Below are positions 1 to 9,251 of a stretch of DNA of 64,000 bases, piece by piece. The notes under the pieces are model-generated. The model worked only from the letters and a program-made list of their open reading frames with translations. It did not search any database and was not told the origin of the DNA. Positions within the stretch are counted from its first letter, which is position 1; every line of letters starts with the position of its first letter. A program made the position numbers and the translations under genes. Origin of the DNA: Flagellimonas meridianipacifica (GTDB lineage: Bacteria > Bacteroidota > Bacteroidia > Flavobacteriales > Flavobacteriaceae); the NCBI RefSeq assembly GCF_003001695.1, contig NZ_PVYX01000001.1, positions 1,426,001 to 1,490,000 on the forward strand, in the 5' to 3' direction.

Positions 1-1548
1 CCACTTAAGAATGCGAGGGAAACGGGTGGCCACACCACTCTTATGGCGTTTGGACAGTGCAATTCCTTCGAATGCAATTTCAAAAACATGATGCGGAGTT
101 ACACTTCGCACTGGCCCAAAGCGTTCCAATGTATTTTTCTTTATCCAAGCATCCACTTCCCGGAATTCAGTATCGGTAAGTCCGGAATAGGCTTTGGCGA
201 ACGTGACCAATTCTTTTTCTCCATCCTCGTTGGTTTGCCAAAGTGCAAAGGTATAATCCGTGAAAAGGTTACTTCGTCTGCCGTGTCCACGCATGGCATA
301 GGTAAGCACAGCATCGATGGTCAAAGGTTCAACTTTCCACTTCCACCAATCTCCTTTTTTACGACCCACCTGATACGGAGAATGGTTATGTTTTAGCATC
401 AAACCTTCACTTCGCATTTCACGGGAGCGCGCCCTTTCCTTGGTGACTTCGTCCCATGATTTAAATTGGAGTCGTTCAGATAATAAAAACGAATTCTCGA
501 TTGCTCGGGATTTGGTTTTTTCCTTATTTAGCTGTTCCAATAGCTGCCTACGTTCCAAATAGTTTTTACTTCGGATGTCTTTGCCGTCCCACTCCAGAAG
601 ATCATAGGCCTTTAAAATAACCGGAGTTTTCTCAAGAAGGGATTTGGATACGGTCTTGCGACCAATTCGGGTTTGTAAATCATTGAAAGTCCCAATTTCA
701 CCATTGGGATAGGGTAGAAGCTCCCCATCCAATACGGTTCCATTTGGGATGTTCCCAATAAATTTTTGAAACTCCGGATACTTGTCGGTAACCAACTCCT
801 CACCTCGACTCCATATAAAGATTTCGTCATTGCGAACAATAACCTGTGCACGAATCCCATCCCATTTGTGTTCTGCAGACCAATTGGATACACTTCCTAA
901 ATCTTCAGGTGTTTCTTCTAGGGCGTAAGCCAAATAAAAGGGGTAGGGTTTGGAGAGATAATCACTTTCTTTTTCTTCCAAAATCAAATCTTGAAAGGAT
1001 ATGGTGCTCGGGTTCCAATTGCCCATGAGTTTGTAAGCCAAGACGTCTTCATCCAGTTGCGTAGCTTTGGCCAATGCCTTGGTCATAAGTTTTTGACTTA
1101 CCCCAATCCGGAACCCTCCGGTAATCAACTTGGTAAAAACAAATCTCTCATAATAATTGAGCTGTTCCCAGTTATAAAAAAGATATGTCTTTTTCTCATC
1201 TTCAGTTTTGGGCTTTAAGGCAATCATTTCATCTAAAAAATGGGTTAATGATTTTTCGGTAGAATTTGTAGAAGATGGAATAATCAATGCAATCGTCTCC
1301 GCCAAATCCCCAACAATATGATAGCTTTCCTCAAATAGCCAAAGTGGAATATTCGCCAGTTCAGCAGCCCATTCCCTTAGTAAGGTGGTGTTTACGGGTC
1401 TTGGTGGTCTTCGATGGGATAAAATGGCAATGGTCCAAACCTTATCCGTATCATTTGCCATTACAAAATATTCGGCCAATGCTTTTACCTTTTCATTGGT
1501 CTTGTTGGTACTGTCCAACGTTTTGATGAGCTCTGCAAATCTTTTCAC
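1..1548 (-). CDS. ATP-dependent DNA ligase, 3' end cut by window edge
   Basis: Seals nicks in duplex DNA using ATP. About 516 codons are visible and the frame is still open at base 1, so only the last few residues are missing for a family of about 530. The adenylation motif KWDGIR is visible with the nucleophilic lysine at residue 228, followed by a DGELL motif, EGLMLK (motif IV) and WWKWK (motif V). The N-terminal 200 residues fit the ligase DNA-binding domain. The start is GTG at 1548, chosen because it overlaps the stop of the upstream exonuclease gene in a GTGA junction, which implies translational coupling. The pairing with an MBL-fold exonuclease is the known bacterial ligase-associated repair set (often with an Lhr-type helicase, not visible here). 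Confidence 0.93.
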   Translation of the reverse strand, partial: MKRFAELIKTLDSTNKTNEKVKALAEYFVMANDTDKVWTIAILSHRRPPRPVNTTLLREWAAELANIPLWLFEESYHIVGDLAETIALIIPSSTNSTEKSLTHFLDEMIALKPKTEDEKKTYLFYNWEQLNYYERFVFTKLITGGFRIGVSQKLMTKALAKATQLDEDVLAYKLMGNWNPSTISFQDLILEEKESDYLSKPYPFYLAYALEETPEDLGSVSNWSAEHKWDGIRAQVIVRNDEIFIWSRGEELVTDKYPEFQKFIGNIPNGTVLDGELLPYPNGEIGTFNDLQTRIGRKTVSKSLLEKTPVILKAYDLLEWDGKDIRSKNYLERRQLLEQLNKEKTKSRAIENSFLLSERLQFKSWDEVTKERARSREMRSEGLMLKHNHSPYQVGRKKGDWWKWKVEPLTIDAVLTYAMRGHGRRSNLFTDYTFALWQTNEDGEKELVTFAKAYSGLTDTEFREVDAWIKKNTLERFGPVRSVTPHHVFEIAFEGIALSKRHKSGVATRFPRILKW

Positions 1549-2573
1549 GACACCTCTACATTTTCAGTTTCAGAAGCGCTGATTTCGCTGATTTCGCCTT
1601 CGTATTGGGTACTTTCAGTTCGGGCGTCGTATCCCAGTTCCCCCAGGTATCTGGAAAAAATCTCGGTGTAGCCGTGGGTGCAAATCACCTTTTCTGCACC
1701 GGTAGCTTTAATGCTTTCCAAAAGACCGCTCCAGTCACAATGGTCGCTCAGTACAAAACCTTTGTCAATGGCACGTCTTCTTCGGGCCCCTCGAAAGGCC
1801 ATCCACCCACTGGCCGTTGCGGTTACAAAAGGAACCATTTTACGTATCCAAGTACTTCCATGAGCAGATGGTGGGGCAACAACCATGTTTCCTCGAAGTT
1901 CTTCCTTTTTGGTTTCACGAGTTATCAAATAGGTTTCTGGCAAATCAACCAAAGGGCGTACAACGTTGGTCATATTTTCTACCGCACCATGTGTATATAT
2001 TTTTCCAATAGAAGTATCCAAGTGTTTCAATAATCGCTGCGCTTTTCCCAAACTGTAGCCAAAAAGAACGGAGGTTTTTCCTTCAGCTTGGTTTTGTGAC
2101 CACCATGCATTGATTTCATTGAAGACTTCACTCTGCGGCAACCATTTAAAAGCGGGCAAACCAAAAGTACATTCAGTGATGAACGTATGGCACTTTACAT
2201 TTTCGTATGGGGTACATAATCCATCATCCTCAATTTTATAGTCCCCGGTAAACACCCAGACCTCGCCCTTATGCTCCACTCGAATTTGTGAGGAGCCGAT
2301 AATATGCCCTGCGGGATGCAAGCTGAATTTAACCCCATTGATTAGAAAAGTTTCTCCCCAGTCTTTTCCCGAAACGGTAATATGCCCCAACCTATGTTTG
2401 ATAATAGGAATGTTGCGATGGTGAGTTATATACTGTTTGTGTCCCCAACGACTATGATCCGAATGCCCATGGGATATTATCGCCTTATCCACAGGTCTCC
2501 ACGGGTCCAAATATACTTTGGCGGCTTCACAATAGATTCCCTTTTCGGTAAATTGAAGTAAAGGTGATTTCAT
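1545..2573 (-). CDS. ligase-associated MBL-fold DNA exonuclease
   Basis: 342-residue metallo-beta-lactamase-fold nuclease of the beta-CASP/SNM1-like group that accompanies bacterial ATP-dependent ligases. The metal-binding motif HGHSDH lies at residues 35-40 (H35, H37, D39, H40); further histidines follow in HPAGH and in the C-terminal SDHCDW and THGY segments. It starts at ATG 2573 and overlaps the ligase start by 4 bp, so both are translated from one transcript. Known family members trim DNA ends before ligation; that this one does so is inference from family and context. Confidence 0.9.
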   Translation of the reverse strand: MKSPLLQFTEKGIYCEAAKVYLDPWRPVDKAIISHGHSDHSRWGHKQYITHHRNIPIIKHRLGHITVSGKDWGETFLINGVKFSLHPAGHIIGSSQIRVEHKGEVWVFTGDYKIEDDGLCTPYENVKCHTFITECTFGLPAFKWLPQSEVFNEINAWWSQNQAEGKTSVLFGYSLGKAQRLLKHLDTSIGKIYTHGAVENMTNVVRPLVDLPETYLITRETKKEELRGNMVVAPPSAHGSTWIRKMVPFVTATASGWMAFRGARRRRAIDKGFVLSDHCDWSGLLESIKATGAEKVICTHGYTEIFSRYLGELGYDARTESTQYEGEISEISASETENVEVS

Positions 2574-2634
2574 AGCTCATGAAAAATACGAATTTCTTTT
2601 GGGGATATGTTACCTTGGTTTCTCAGGTAAAAAT

Positions 2635-2642
2635 TATATTTG
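2635..2642 (+). promoter_or_regulatory. Bacteroidota -7 promoter element (TATATTTG)
   Basis: TATATTTG matches the Bacteroidota -7 consensus TAnnTTTG and lies 18 bp before the TerB-like gene start. The -33 element is weak (TTGG near 2615). Confidence 0.5.
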
Positions 2643-2659
2643 CGAACAAACTTTAAAGT

Positions 2660-3082
2660 ATGCCCATTCTAGATTTATACGAGCACGGAGAAAAGAGAAA
2701 AAATTTAGCTCATTTTGCCACCTTAGCTACTCTGGCGACCATAGATGGCGAGGTAAATGAAAAGGAAAAAGCGATTCTGGATAAGTTTGCTTTTAGATTG
2801 AATATCTCCGAAGCCGAATATAAAGAGGTAATGAAAAAGGAGAATAAATACCCTATTGAAACTCCCCATACTTCAGAAAAAAGATTGATGCGACTTTTTG
2901 ATTTCTTTAAAATGGTTTTTGCCGATCAGATTATCGAAGATGAGCAAATGAACTTGATAGAAAGGTATGCCATTGGTTTGGGATATTCCCAAGAAGATGC
3001 CAAAGCATTAATCAAAAAATCGTATGATATTTTCCATGGCAGAATTGATTTTGAAGCTTTTCAATATCTGTTGAACCGTTAG
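2660..3082 (+). CDS. TerB-like helical domain protein
   Basis: 140-residue acidic/basic all-helical protein resembling the TerB/DjlA N-terminal domain. Typical features are the [11 protein letters not shown] segment near residues 25-35 (an acidic metal-binding-type loop after helix 1) and a second acidic loop, IIEDEQMN, near residue 95. No signal peptide or membrane segment. Its stop overlaps the convergent fbp stop by 4 bp. TerB domains bind divalent metals and often act as accessory modules; the role here is unknown and nothing else suggests tellurite resistance. Confidence 0.7.
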   Translation: MPILDLYEHGEKRKNLAHFATLATLATIDGEVNEKEKAILDKFAFRLNISEAEYKEVMKKENKYPIETPHTSEKRLMRLFDFFKMVFADQIIEDEQMNLIERYAIGLGYSQEDAKALIKKSYDIFHGRIDFEAFQYLLNR

Positions 3083-4089
3083 GCTTGTGCTGCCATAAAT
3101 TCTTCCGCTTTTTCTACCATCTTTCTACTTCCGCAGAAGAAAGGAACCCGTTGATGTAACTCCGTGGGTTGGATGTCCATTATAGGTCCAAAACCATCAC
3201 TTGCTTTGCCATTGGCCTGTTCTGCCAAAAAAGCCATTGGGTTACACTCATAAAGCAAGCGCAATTTTCCGTTATACGCTTTACTACTTTTGGGATACAT
3301 GTAGATTCCGCCCTTGATCATATTCCGGTGAAAATCGGAAACCAAAGAACCAATGTATCTTGAGGTGTAAGGACGATCTCCTTCCTCCATTTGACAGTAT
3401 TTGATATAGTTCTTGACGCCTTGCGGAAAATGAGTATAATTCCCTTCATTTACGGAATAAATCTTACCGGTTTCTGGAAACTGCATATTGGGATGAGAAA
3501 GATAAAAAGTTCCCAGTGCGGGATTCAAGGTAAAGCCATTTACCCCGTGACCTGTAGTATAAACCAGCATGGTGGAAGTACCATAAATAAAATATCCTGC
3601 AGCTATTTGATTTCGTCCTGGTTGAAGAAAATCTTCCAAAGTTACAGGTGTACCAACCGGGGTTACACGGCGGTAGATGGAAAATATGGTTCCCACGGAA
3701 ACATTGACATCAATATTTGAAGACCCGTCCAATGGATCTATCAAGACCACATATTTGTTTTGATGCTTTTCATCAAAACTGTTTATACTAATAAAATCAT
3801 CTTCTTCCTCTGAGGCAATTCCACAAACAATTTCGCGATTCTTTAGGGTCTGAATGAATTTTTCATTGGCCAGAACATCCAACTTTTGTTGATTTTCACC
3901 CTGAATATTCACATCGCCAGCGGTACCAATAATGTCTACCAATCCCGCTTTGTTCACTTCATGGTTTACCACCTTTGCCGCCAATCTTATGCCATTGAGC
4001 AGTCGGGAGAGTTCCCCGGAAGTGTATTGAAAATAGTTCTGATTGGCTATAATAAATTCTCCTAGTGTGCGGTGTTGTTTTTCGAACAT
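3079..4089 (-). CDS. fbp: class 1 fructose-1,6-bisphosphatase
   Basis: Hydrolyses fructose 1,6-bisphosphate to fructose 6-phosphate in gluconeogenesis. 336 residues, the normal length of class 1 enzymes. The metal/substrate motif [10 protein letters not shown] is at residues 118-127, preceded by the acidic EEEDD cluster near 94-98; the C-terminal part has the YEGN-like NEGN and the [13 protein letters not shown] substrate-site segment. Monocistronic, convergent with the TerB-like gene. Confidence 0.97.
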   Translation of the reverse strand: MFEKQHRTLGEFIIANQNYFQYTSGELSRLLNGIRLAAKVVNHEVNKAGLVDIIGTAGDVNIQGENQQKLDVLANEKFIQTLKNREIVCGIASEEEDDFISINSFDEKHQNKYVVLIDPLDGSSNIDVNVSVGTIFSIYRRVTPVGTPVTLEDFLQPGRNQIAAGYFIYGTSTMLVYTTGHGVNGFTLNPALGTFYLSHPNMQFPETGKIYSVNEGNYTHFPQGVKNYIKYCQMEEGDRPYTSRYIGSLVSDFHRNMIKGGIYMYPKSSKAYNGKLRLLYECNPMAFLAEQANGKASDGFGPIMDIQPTELHQRVPFFCGSRKMVEKAEEFMAAQA

Positions 4090-4172
4090 TGAGAACTGTT
4101 TTATTTAAAAACAAATATCGGGTATTTTGTGATACTACATCGTTTTCGGCAAACTTTAAATTTAGATATTTA

Positions 4173-4180
4173 TAACTTTG
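4173..4180 (+). promoter_or_regulatory. -7 promoter element (TAACTTTG) for the GNAT/aspartate kinase pair
   Basis: TAACTTTG fits TAnnTTTG and ends 18 bp before ATG 4199. It overlaps the in-frame TTG at 4178, so that TTG is probably upstream of the transcript start and not the initiation codon. Confidence 0.5.
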
Positions 4181-4198
4181 TGTTTTATTTATAACAAT

Positions 4199-4681
4199 AT
4201 GAATTTATCAATCAGAGATGCCAAAGAAGAGGACATGGCGCAAGTCTTGGCATTGGTGCAGGAACTTGCAGATTTTGAAAAAGAATTGGATGCCGTGGAG
4301 GTCAATTTGACGGATTTAAAGGAGCATGGTTTTGGCAATAACCCATTATTTCATTGCTTTGTGGCCGAAAATGAGCAGAGTATTGTGGGAATAGCTTTGG
4401 TTTATCCAAGGTATTCCACATGGAAAGGCCCTGTAATACATTTGGAAGATTTGATAGTAACTCAAAGCATGCGAGGAAAAGGAGTAGGTTCTGCATTGCT
4501 GGACGAAGTGGTGAAGTATGGCGAATCTTTGGGGGTGAAAAGAATCTCGTGGGAGGTTTTGGACTGGAATGAACCTGCCATTACATTTTATGAGAGCAAA
4601 GGGGCTAGGATAATGCGAGATTGGGATGTGGTGCAATTGGATGAAAACGGCATACAGAATTATTTGAATAATCTAAGTTGA
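4199..4681 (+). CDS. GNAT-family N-acetyltransferase
   Basis: 160-residue single-domain acetyltransferase. It has the GNAT fold order: N-terminal beta strand with IRDAKEEDMAQV, a central HLEDLIVTQSMRGKGVGSALL segment (shown here in part: RGKGVG is the acetyl-CoA pyrophosphate loop near residue 95), then WEVLDWNEPAITFYESKGA. This last part is typical of diamine/spermidine acetyltransferase-like members. ATG 4199 is preferred over the upstream TTG 4178 because of the promoter element. The aspartate kinase gene begins 9 bp downstream. Substrate unknown. Confidence 0.85.
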   Translation: MNLSIRDAKEEDMAQVLALVQELADFEKELDAVEVNLTDLKEHGFGNNPLFHCFVAENEQSIVGIALVYPRYSTWKGPVIHLEDLIVTQSMRGKGVGSALLDEVVKYGESLGVKRISWEVLDWNEPAITFYESKGARIMRDWDVVQLDENGIQNYLNNLS

Positions 4682-4690
4682 TTTTTAATA

Positions 4691-5941
4691 ATGCGAATAT
4701 TTAAGTTTGGTGGGGCATCAGTAAAAGATGCAGATGGAGTAAGAAATGTGGTTAGAGTACTCCAGGAGGTTGGATTTGAAGATACCTTGGTGGTAATCTC
4801 CGCCATGGGCAAAACCACCAATGCAATGGAGTCTTTAGTAGCTGCTTATTTTGAGGATAAGAGAAGGATATCTATTGTGCTTGAAGAGATTAAGGACTAT
4901 CATCAAAGTATAATTTCTGAGCTTTTTGAAGATGAAAAAAATCCCATCTATGAAAAAGTACAGCTACTTTTTGAAGAAGTTAAAGGATTCTTGACTTGGA
5001 ACAAGTCGCCCAAATATGCCTTTGTCTATGATCAAGTAGTAGGATACGGTGAGTTGATATCGACATCCATTGTAAGTGCTTACCTGAATCAGGAAGGCCT
5101 GACCAATACGTGGCATGACGTACGTGAATTAATCAAAACGGATAACTCGTATCGAGATGCCCATGTAAACTGGGAAAGAACTGAAAACGAGGTAAAATCC
5201 AGGGTGGATATGTCCAAATTGAATATAACCCAGGGATTTTTGGGAAGCGACGATAACAACTTCACCACCACACTGGGGAGGGAGGGCTCTGATTACACTG
5301 CGGCTATACTGGCCTATTGCCTAAACGCAAATTCTGTGACTATTTGGAAAGATGTTCCAGGAGTCTTGAATGCCGACCCAAGAAATTTTGAAGAAACTCA
5401 ACTTTTGGATGAGATTTCTTATCGAGAAGCCATCGAATTGGCATTTTATGGAGCCTCCGTCATTCACCCAAAAACACTTCAGCCTCTTCAGCGAAAGGAA
5501 ATTCCGCTGCATGTTAAATCCTTCGTGAATCCATCGGGCAATGGCACCAAGGTAAGCACCGGGAAAGGGATTTCTCCGGTTATTCCTTGTTTTATTGTGA
5601 AGAAAAATCAGGTTTTATTGAAATTATCCACATTGGATTTCTCATTTATCGTAGAGGACAACATCAGTGAAATCTTCAAACTTTTCCATGACCACAGATT
5701 AAAGGTGGACCTAATCCAAAATTCCGCTATTAGTTTTTCAGTTTGTTTGGACAACAAATTTGGTGGACTTCAAACCATTTTGGAAGAGCTTGAACAGAAA
5801 TTCAAAGTGATATGTCATGAAGACGTTTCTTTGTACACCATCCGTCATTTTAATGACGCCGCCGTTAAATCCCTTCAAAATGGAAAGTCGGTGTTGGTGG
5901 AGCAACGAGGTAGGGAAACCGTGCAGCTTGTGGTAAAATAA
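4691..5941 (+). CDS. lysC: aspartate kinase (monofunctional)
   Basis: Phosphorylates aspartate, the first step towards lysine, threonine and methionine. 416 residues. N-terminal KFGGASV at 5-11 is the aspartokinase nucleotide motif; GREGSDYTAA and the KDVPGVLNADPR segment are the other kinase signatures. The last 130 residues carry ACT-like strands (LIQNSAISFSVCLD), so feedback control is likely, though with less sequence than the 450-residue enzymes. Follows the GNAT gene closely and probably shares its promoter. Confidence 0.92.
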   Translation: MRIFKFGGASVKDADGVRNVVRVLQEVGFEDTLVVISAMGKTTNAMESLVAAYFEDKRRISIVLEEIKDYHQSIISELFEDEKNPIYEKVQLLFEEVKGFLTWNKSPKYAFVYDQVVGYGELISTSIVSAYLNQEGLTNTWHDVRELIKTDNSYRDAHVNWERTENEVKSRVDMSKLNITQGFLGSDDNNFTTTLGREGSDYTAAILAYCLNANSVTIWKDVPGVLNADPRNFEETQLLDEISYREAIELAFYGASVIHPKTLQPLQRKEIPLHVKSFVNPSGNGTKVSTGKGISPVIPCFIVKKNQVLLKLSTLDFSFIVEDNISEIFKLFHDHRLKVDLIQNSAISFSVCLDNKFGGLQTILEELEQKFKVICHEDVSLYTIRHFNDAAVKSLQNGKSVLVEQRGRETVQLVVK

Positions 5942-5954
5942 ATCAGACCTAACA

Positions 5955-5992
5955 TTTGTTTGTTTCCTTATTTAGGCAATTTGCTATCTTTA
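5955..5992 (+). promoter_or_regulatory. candidate promoter of the acyltransferase operon
   Basis: Tandem TTTG copies at 5955-5962 and TATCTTTA at 5985-5992 (one mismatch to TAnnTTTG) with 22 bp between the second TTTG and the -7 element. The start codon at 6014 lies 21 bp further on. Confidence 0.4.
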
Positions 5993-6013
5993 CTTTTACC
6001 TAATTGATAAAGT

Positions 6014-7807
6014 ATGGGGTTGGTTTCTGCCAAGGAAGTAGCTAAAGTAATAGGAGTCAATCGATATGGTTTTATTGGTACGTTCATAGGCTGGTTGTTG
6101 ATGGTGGTCACAAAGATTACTACTATGAACAGCTTCTATTCCAAAAACAAAAATCTTTCAGGGACTGAGTTTTTGGATTCCATTCTTGAACATTATGAGA
6201 TAGATTTTGAGATTCCTGAAGAGGATTTGAAAAGACTTCCCAAAACCGGACCCTACATCACTATAAGTAATCACCCTCTAGGTGGAATTGATGGGGTTCT
6301 TTTGCTAAAGCTGATGCTTAAAGAACGCGAAGATTTTAAGATAATCGCTAATTTCCTGTTACAGCGCATCGCTCCATTGAAACCTTTCATAATGCCCGTA
6401 AATCCTTTCGAAAATCATAAGGATGCTAAAAGTAGTGTGATGGGTTTTAAAACGGCATTGACCCATTTAAGAGACGGCCACCCCCTAGGAATTTTTCCAG
6501 CTGGCGAGGTTTCCACATACAGGGATGGTAAATTGGTTGTGGACAGACCTTGGGAAGAAGCGGCCATTAAATTAATTCGAAAGGCGGAAGTCCCTGTTGT
6601 TCCTATTTATTTTCATGCCAGAAACAGTCGACTTTTCTATCGTCTATCAAAAATTAATGATGTTTTTAGAACTGCAAAATTGCCATCAGAGCTAACTACC
6701 CAAAGCAGAAGGCCAATCAAAGTTAGGGTGGGTCAACCCATATCCGTAGCTTCTCAAAAAGAGGAGGAAACCTTGGAAGGTTTTACCGAATTACTTCGGA
6801 AGAAAACCTATTTGTTGGCCAATGCTTTTGAAAAAGAGCGGCTTATTGATAAGGTTCCCACAACCTTGAAAATCCCAAAAGCCCCAAAGAAGATTGCTTC
6901 GGCGGTGCGGGTTGAGGTCTTGGAAGGTGAGATTGAAAAGTTACGGGAAAAGGATTGTAGGTTACTGCAGAGCAAGAATTATGAGGTGTATTTGGCCCAA
7001 GAAAAGGAAATGCCGTTTATCCTTAAAGAAATAGGCCGGCAACGGGAGATAACATTTCGTGAAGTAGGCGAGGGTACCAATAACCCTATAGATTTGGACC
7101 AATTTGATTCGTATTATCACCATCTGTTTCTTTGGGATGATGAAGAAAAGGCCATAGTAGGGGCATATAGAATGGGACTGGGCAGTCATATTTTCAAAAA
7201 CTATGGCATTGACGGATTCTATCTTCAGGACCTGTTCCGGTTTGAACCAGAATTATATGATATGATGAGCAAGTCCATTGAAATGGGGCGGGCATACATA
7301 GTAAAGGAATACCAACAGAAACCAATGCCTTTATTTTTACTTTGGAAAGGTATCGTACATACAACCTTACGATTCCCTGAGCATAAATATTTGATTGGAG
7401 GCGTGAGTATAAGCAACCAATTTTCCAATTTTTCAAAATCCCTGATGATTGAATTCATGAAATCCAATTATTGGGATCCCTATGTGGCACAATACATCCG
7501 TCCCAAAAAAGAATTCAAAGTACAGCTGAAGGACGCGGACAAGGAGTTCGTTTTCGATGAAACCCAAGCGGACCTAAATAAATTTGATAGATTGATAAGC
7601 GAAGTTGAACCCGGCAGTTTAAGGTTACCGGTGCTTATAAAAAAGTATATCAAGCAAAATGCAAAGGTAGTTGCGTTTAATGTAGACCCGCTCTTTAACA
7701 ATTCAGTAGATGGATTGATGTACATTAAGATTGCCGATTTGCCTGAAAGTACGGTAAAACCGGTTATGGAAGAATTTCAGGCAGAGCTGGAACGGAAAAC
7801 CGTGTAG
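6014..7807 (+). CDS. olsF: OlsF-like bifunctional acyltransferase (amino-acid lipid synthesis)
   Basis: 597-residue fusion. Residues about 60-290 are a PlsC-type lysophospholipid acyltransferase domain with NHPLGGIDG at 86-94 and FPAGEVS as the substrate motif; residues about 320-590 are an OlsB/GNAT-like N-acyltransferase (hemolysin-like COG3176) domain with GAYRMGLG and EMGRAYI. Known OlsF enzymes make ornithine lipids by performing both acylations in one protein, and related Bacteroidota enzymes make glycine or serine lipids, so the amino acid used here is open. The PlsC motif has five residues between His87 and Asp93 rather than the usual four. The next gene starts 1 bp after the stop. 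Confidence 0.8.
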   Translation: MGLVSAKEVAKVIGVNRYGFIGTFIGWLLMVVTKITTMNSFYSKNKNLSGTEFLDSILEHYEIDFEIPEEDLKRLPKTGPYITISNHPLGGIDGVLLLKLMLKEREDFKIIANFLLQRIAPLKPFIMPVNPFENHKDAKSSVMGFKTALTHLRDGHPLGIFPAGEVSTYRDGKLVVDRPWEEAAIKLIRKAEVPVVPIYFHARNSRLFYRLSKINDVFRTAKLPSELTTQSRRPIKVRVGQPISVASQKEEETLEGFTELLRKKTYLLANAFEKERLIDKVPTTLKIPKAPKKIASAVRVEVLEGEIEKLREKDCRLLQSKNYEVYLAQEKEMPFILKEIGRQREITFREVGEGTNNPIDLDQFDSYYHHLFLWDDEEKAIVGAYRMGLGSHIFKNYGIDGFYLQDLFRFEPELYDMMSKSIEMGRAYIVKEYQQKPMPLFLLWKGIVHTTLRFPEHKYLIGGVSISNQFSNFSKSLMIEFMKSNYWDPYVAQYIRPKKEFKVQLKDADKEFVFDETQADLNKFDRLISEVEPGSLRLPVLIKKYIKQNAKVVAFNVDPLFNNSVDGLMYIKIADLPESTVKPVMEEFQAELERKTV

Positions 7808-7808
7808 C

Positions 7809-8813
7809 ATGGGAACAAGAATTTTGCTTTTTACCCTTTGCTCTTTTATGATTACGTTTGAGTCCTTACTTGCACAGGATTATCTTACCGGTCAGGTAAT
7901 CAGTGCCTCTTCAAATGAACCACTTTCCCACGTATCCATTTTTTACGATGGTACTACGCTCGGAACTACGACTAATGAGGCCGGGTTTTTTGAAATAAGA
8001 TGGGTAAAAGGTCTTTCATCCCCTTTGATAATAAGTTTTATCGGTTTTGAGAGCATTGAAATTGATGAAATAGAGTCCTCAGATTTAGGTGTGCTAAAAC
8101 TGAAACCAAAAACTGTTGAGCTTAACGAGGTGGTTTTGGAAGAAGATATTTGGAGCAGGGAAAAGAAACTTGCCATCTTCTTGGAAGAATTTCTTGGAAC
8201 TACAAAAGCCGGTTTGGAATCAACCATTATGAACCCAGAGGCTTTGATACTTAGGTTTTCAAGTGCAGAAAAAACACTTTATGCTTTTTCAGATAAACCA
8301 TTACTTATTACAAACCCTTATTTGGGTTATTCAATAAGTTGCGTGTTGGAAAATTACGAAACCAAGTTTGTGGATATTGATGAAAAAAGGCCGGATGTAG
8401 AGGTTACAATTTTTTCTACCAGAACCCTTTTTAGTGAAAACAAGGGAAAAAAGATTGACAAAAGAAGAAGAAAGGCCTATGAAGGCTCCGTGCTTCATTT
8501 TATGCGGTCTCTTGCCAGCAAGGACCTTGAAAAACAAGGGTTTAGAGTGTTCAGTGGCGGATTTCAGATTGACCCTTATAGCAGACTAAAGCTCAAAAGC
8601 TTGAAGTTATATACAGAAGTAACAGTTCTTAAAAAAATACTGTATATCCAATTTGAAAACAGGAAAAATTCGTTGATGAAATCGGAATCATCCATTTTTT
8701 TTATTGATGATTACGGGAATCATAGACCAACCAAGAGTGTCCTTTTTGGTGGTGAAATGGGCACCTATAGACTGGCAAACCTACTGCCCTTAGATTATCG
8801 CCCTGTAGACTAA
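7809..8813 (+). CDS. secreted protein with carboxypeptidase-regulatory-like domain
   Basis: 334 residues with an N-terminal signal peptide ending near SLLAQ (residue 23). Residues about 25-105 form a CarboxypepD_reg-like beta-sandwich (LTGQVISASSNEPLSHVSI, GTTTNEAGFFEI), the domain used by many Bacteroidota envelope proteins. The remaining 220 residues are not recognised. It follows olsF with a 1-bp gap, so the two are co-transcribed; a role in the cell envelope is inferred from the signal peptide and partner. Convergent with arsC: the stops overlap by 4 bp. Confidence 0.72.
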   Translation: MGTRILLFTLCSFMITFESLLAQDYLTGQVISASSNEPLSHVSIFYDGTTLGTTTNEAGFFEIRWVKGLSSPLIISFIGFESIEIDEIESSDLGVLKLKPKTVELNEVVLEEDIWSREKKLAIFLEEFLGTTKAGLESTIMNPEALILRFSSAEKTLYAFSDKPLLITNPYLGYSISCVLENYETKFVDIDEKRPDVEVTIFSTRTLFSENKGKKIDKRRRKAYEGSVLHFMRSLASKDLEKQGFRVFSGGFQIDPYSRLKLKSLKLYTEVTVLKKILYIQFENRKNSLMKSESSIFFIDDYGNHRPTKSVLFGGEMGTYRLANLLPLDYRPVD

Positions 8814-9232
8814 TTGGTCAGCTCCTCTTTTACAAATTCATACATAAAATCTTTGATTTCCTCCCTGGTTTTCAAAAAGGCTTCATGGATTTCTTCCCTG
8901 GTTCCTTTAACCTTAGAAGGGTCTGAAAAATTGTGGTGAATTCGTTCTGCATTTTTTGAAGGGATAAATGGACAGTTTTCCTTGGCATGATCGCAAACTG
9001 TAATGATATAATCCCATTCTATGCCTTCATATTCATCCACGTGGTTTGAAGTATGGTTGGAAATATCAATTCCATCTTCTTCCATTATGGAAACCGCTCC
9101 TGGGTTCAATCCATGGGTTTCTATTCCCGCGCTATATACGTTGGCCAAAGAATCTTGGAAATAATTCAGATAGCCATGTGCCATTTGACTTCTACAGGAA
9201 TTACCTGTGCAAAGAACCAATACGTTTTTCAT
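8810..9232 (-). CDS. arsC: thioredoxin-type arsenate reductase / LMW phosphatase family
   Basis: Reduces arsenate to arsenite using a cysteine relay. 140 residues. The phosphatase-like P-loop CTGNSCR is at 8-14 (C8, R14); the redox pair C80 and C87 lies in CDHAKENC, and D104-P105 is the general-acid position. This C8/C80/C87 triad matches thioredoxin-coupled ArsC (C10/C82/C89) rather than a plain tyrosine phosphatase. Last gene of the arsR-led operon. No arsenite pump (ArsB or Acr3) is seen nearby. Confidence 0.88.
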   Translation of the reverse strand: MKNVLVLCTGNSCRSQMAHGYLNYFQDSLANVYSAGIETHGLNPGAVSIMEEDGIDISNHTSNHVDEYEGIEWDYIITVCDHAKENCPFIPSKNAERIHHNFSDPSKVKGTREEIHEAFLKTREEIKDFMYEFVKEELTN

Positions 9233-9251
9233 TATACTGTTGATTTGATGA

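Noticed and set aside
4178-4198. Upstream TTG start for the GNAT gene
   Set aside because: The TTG lies within the TAACTTTG promoter element; ATG 4199 starts the conserved domain.
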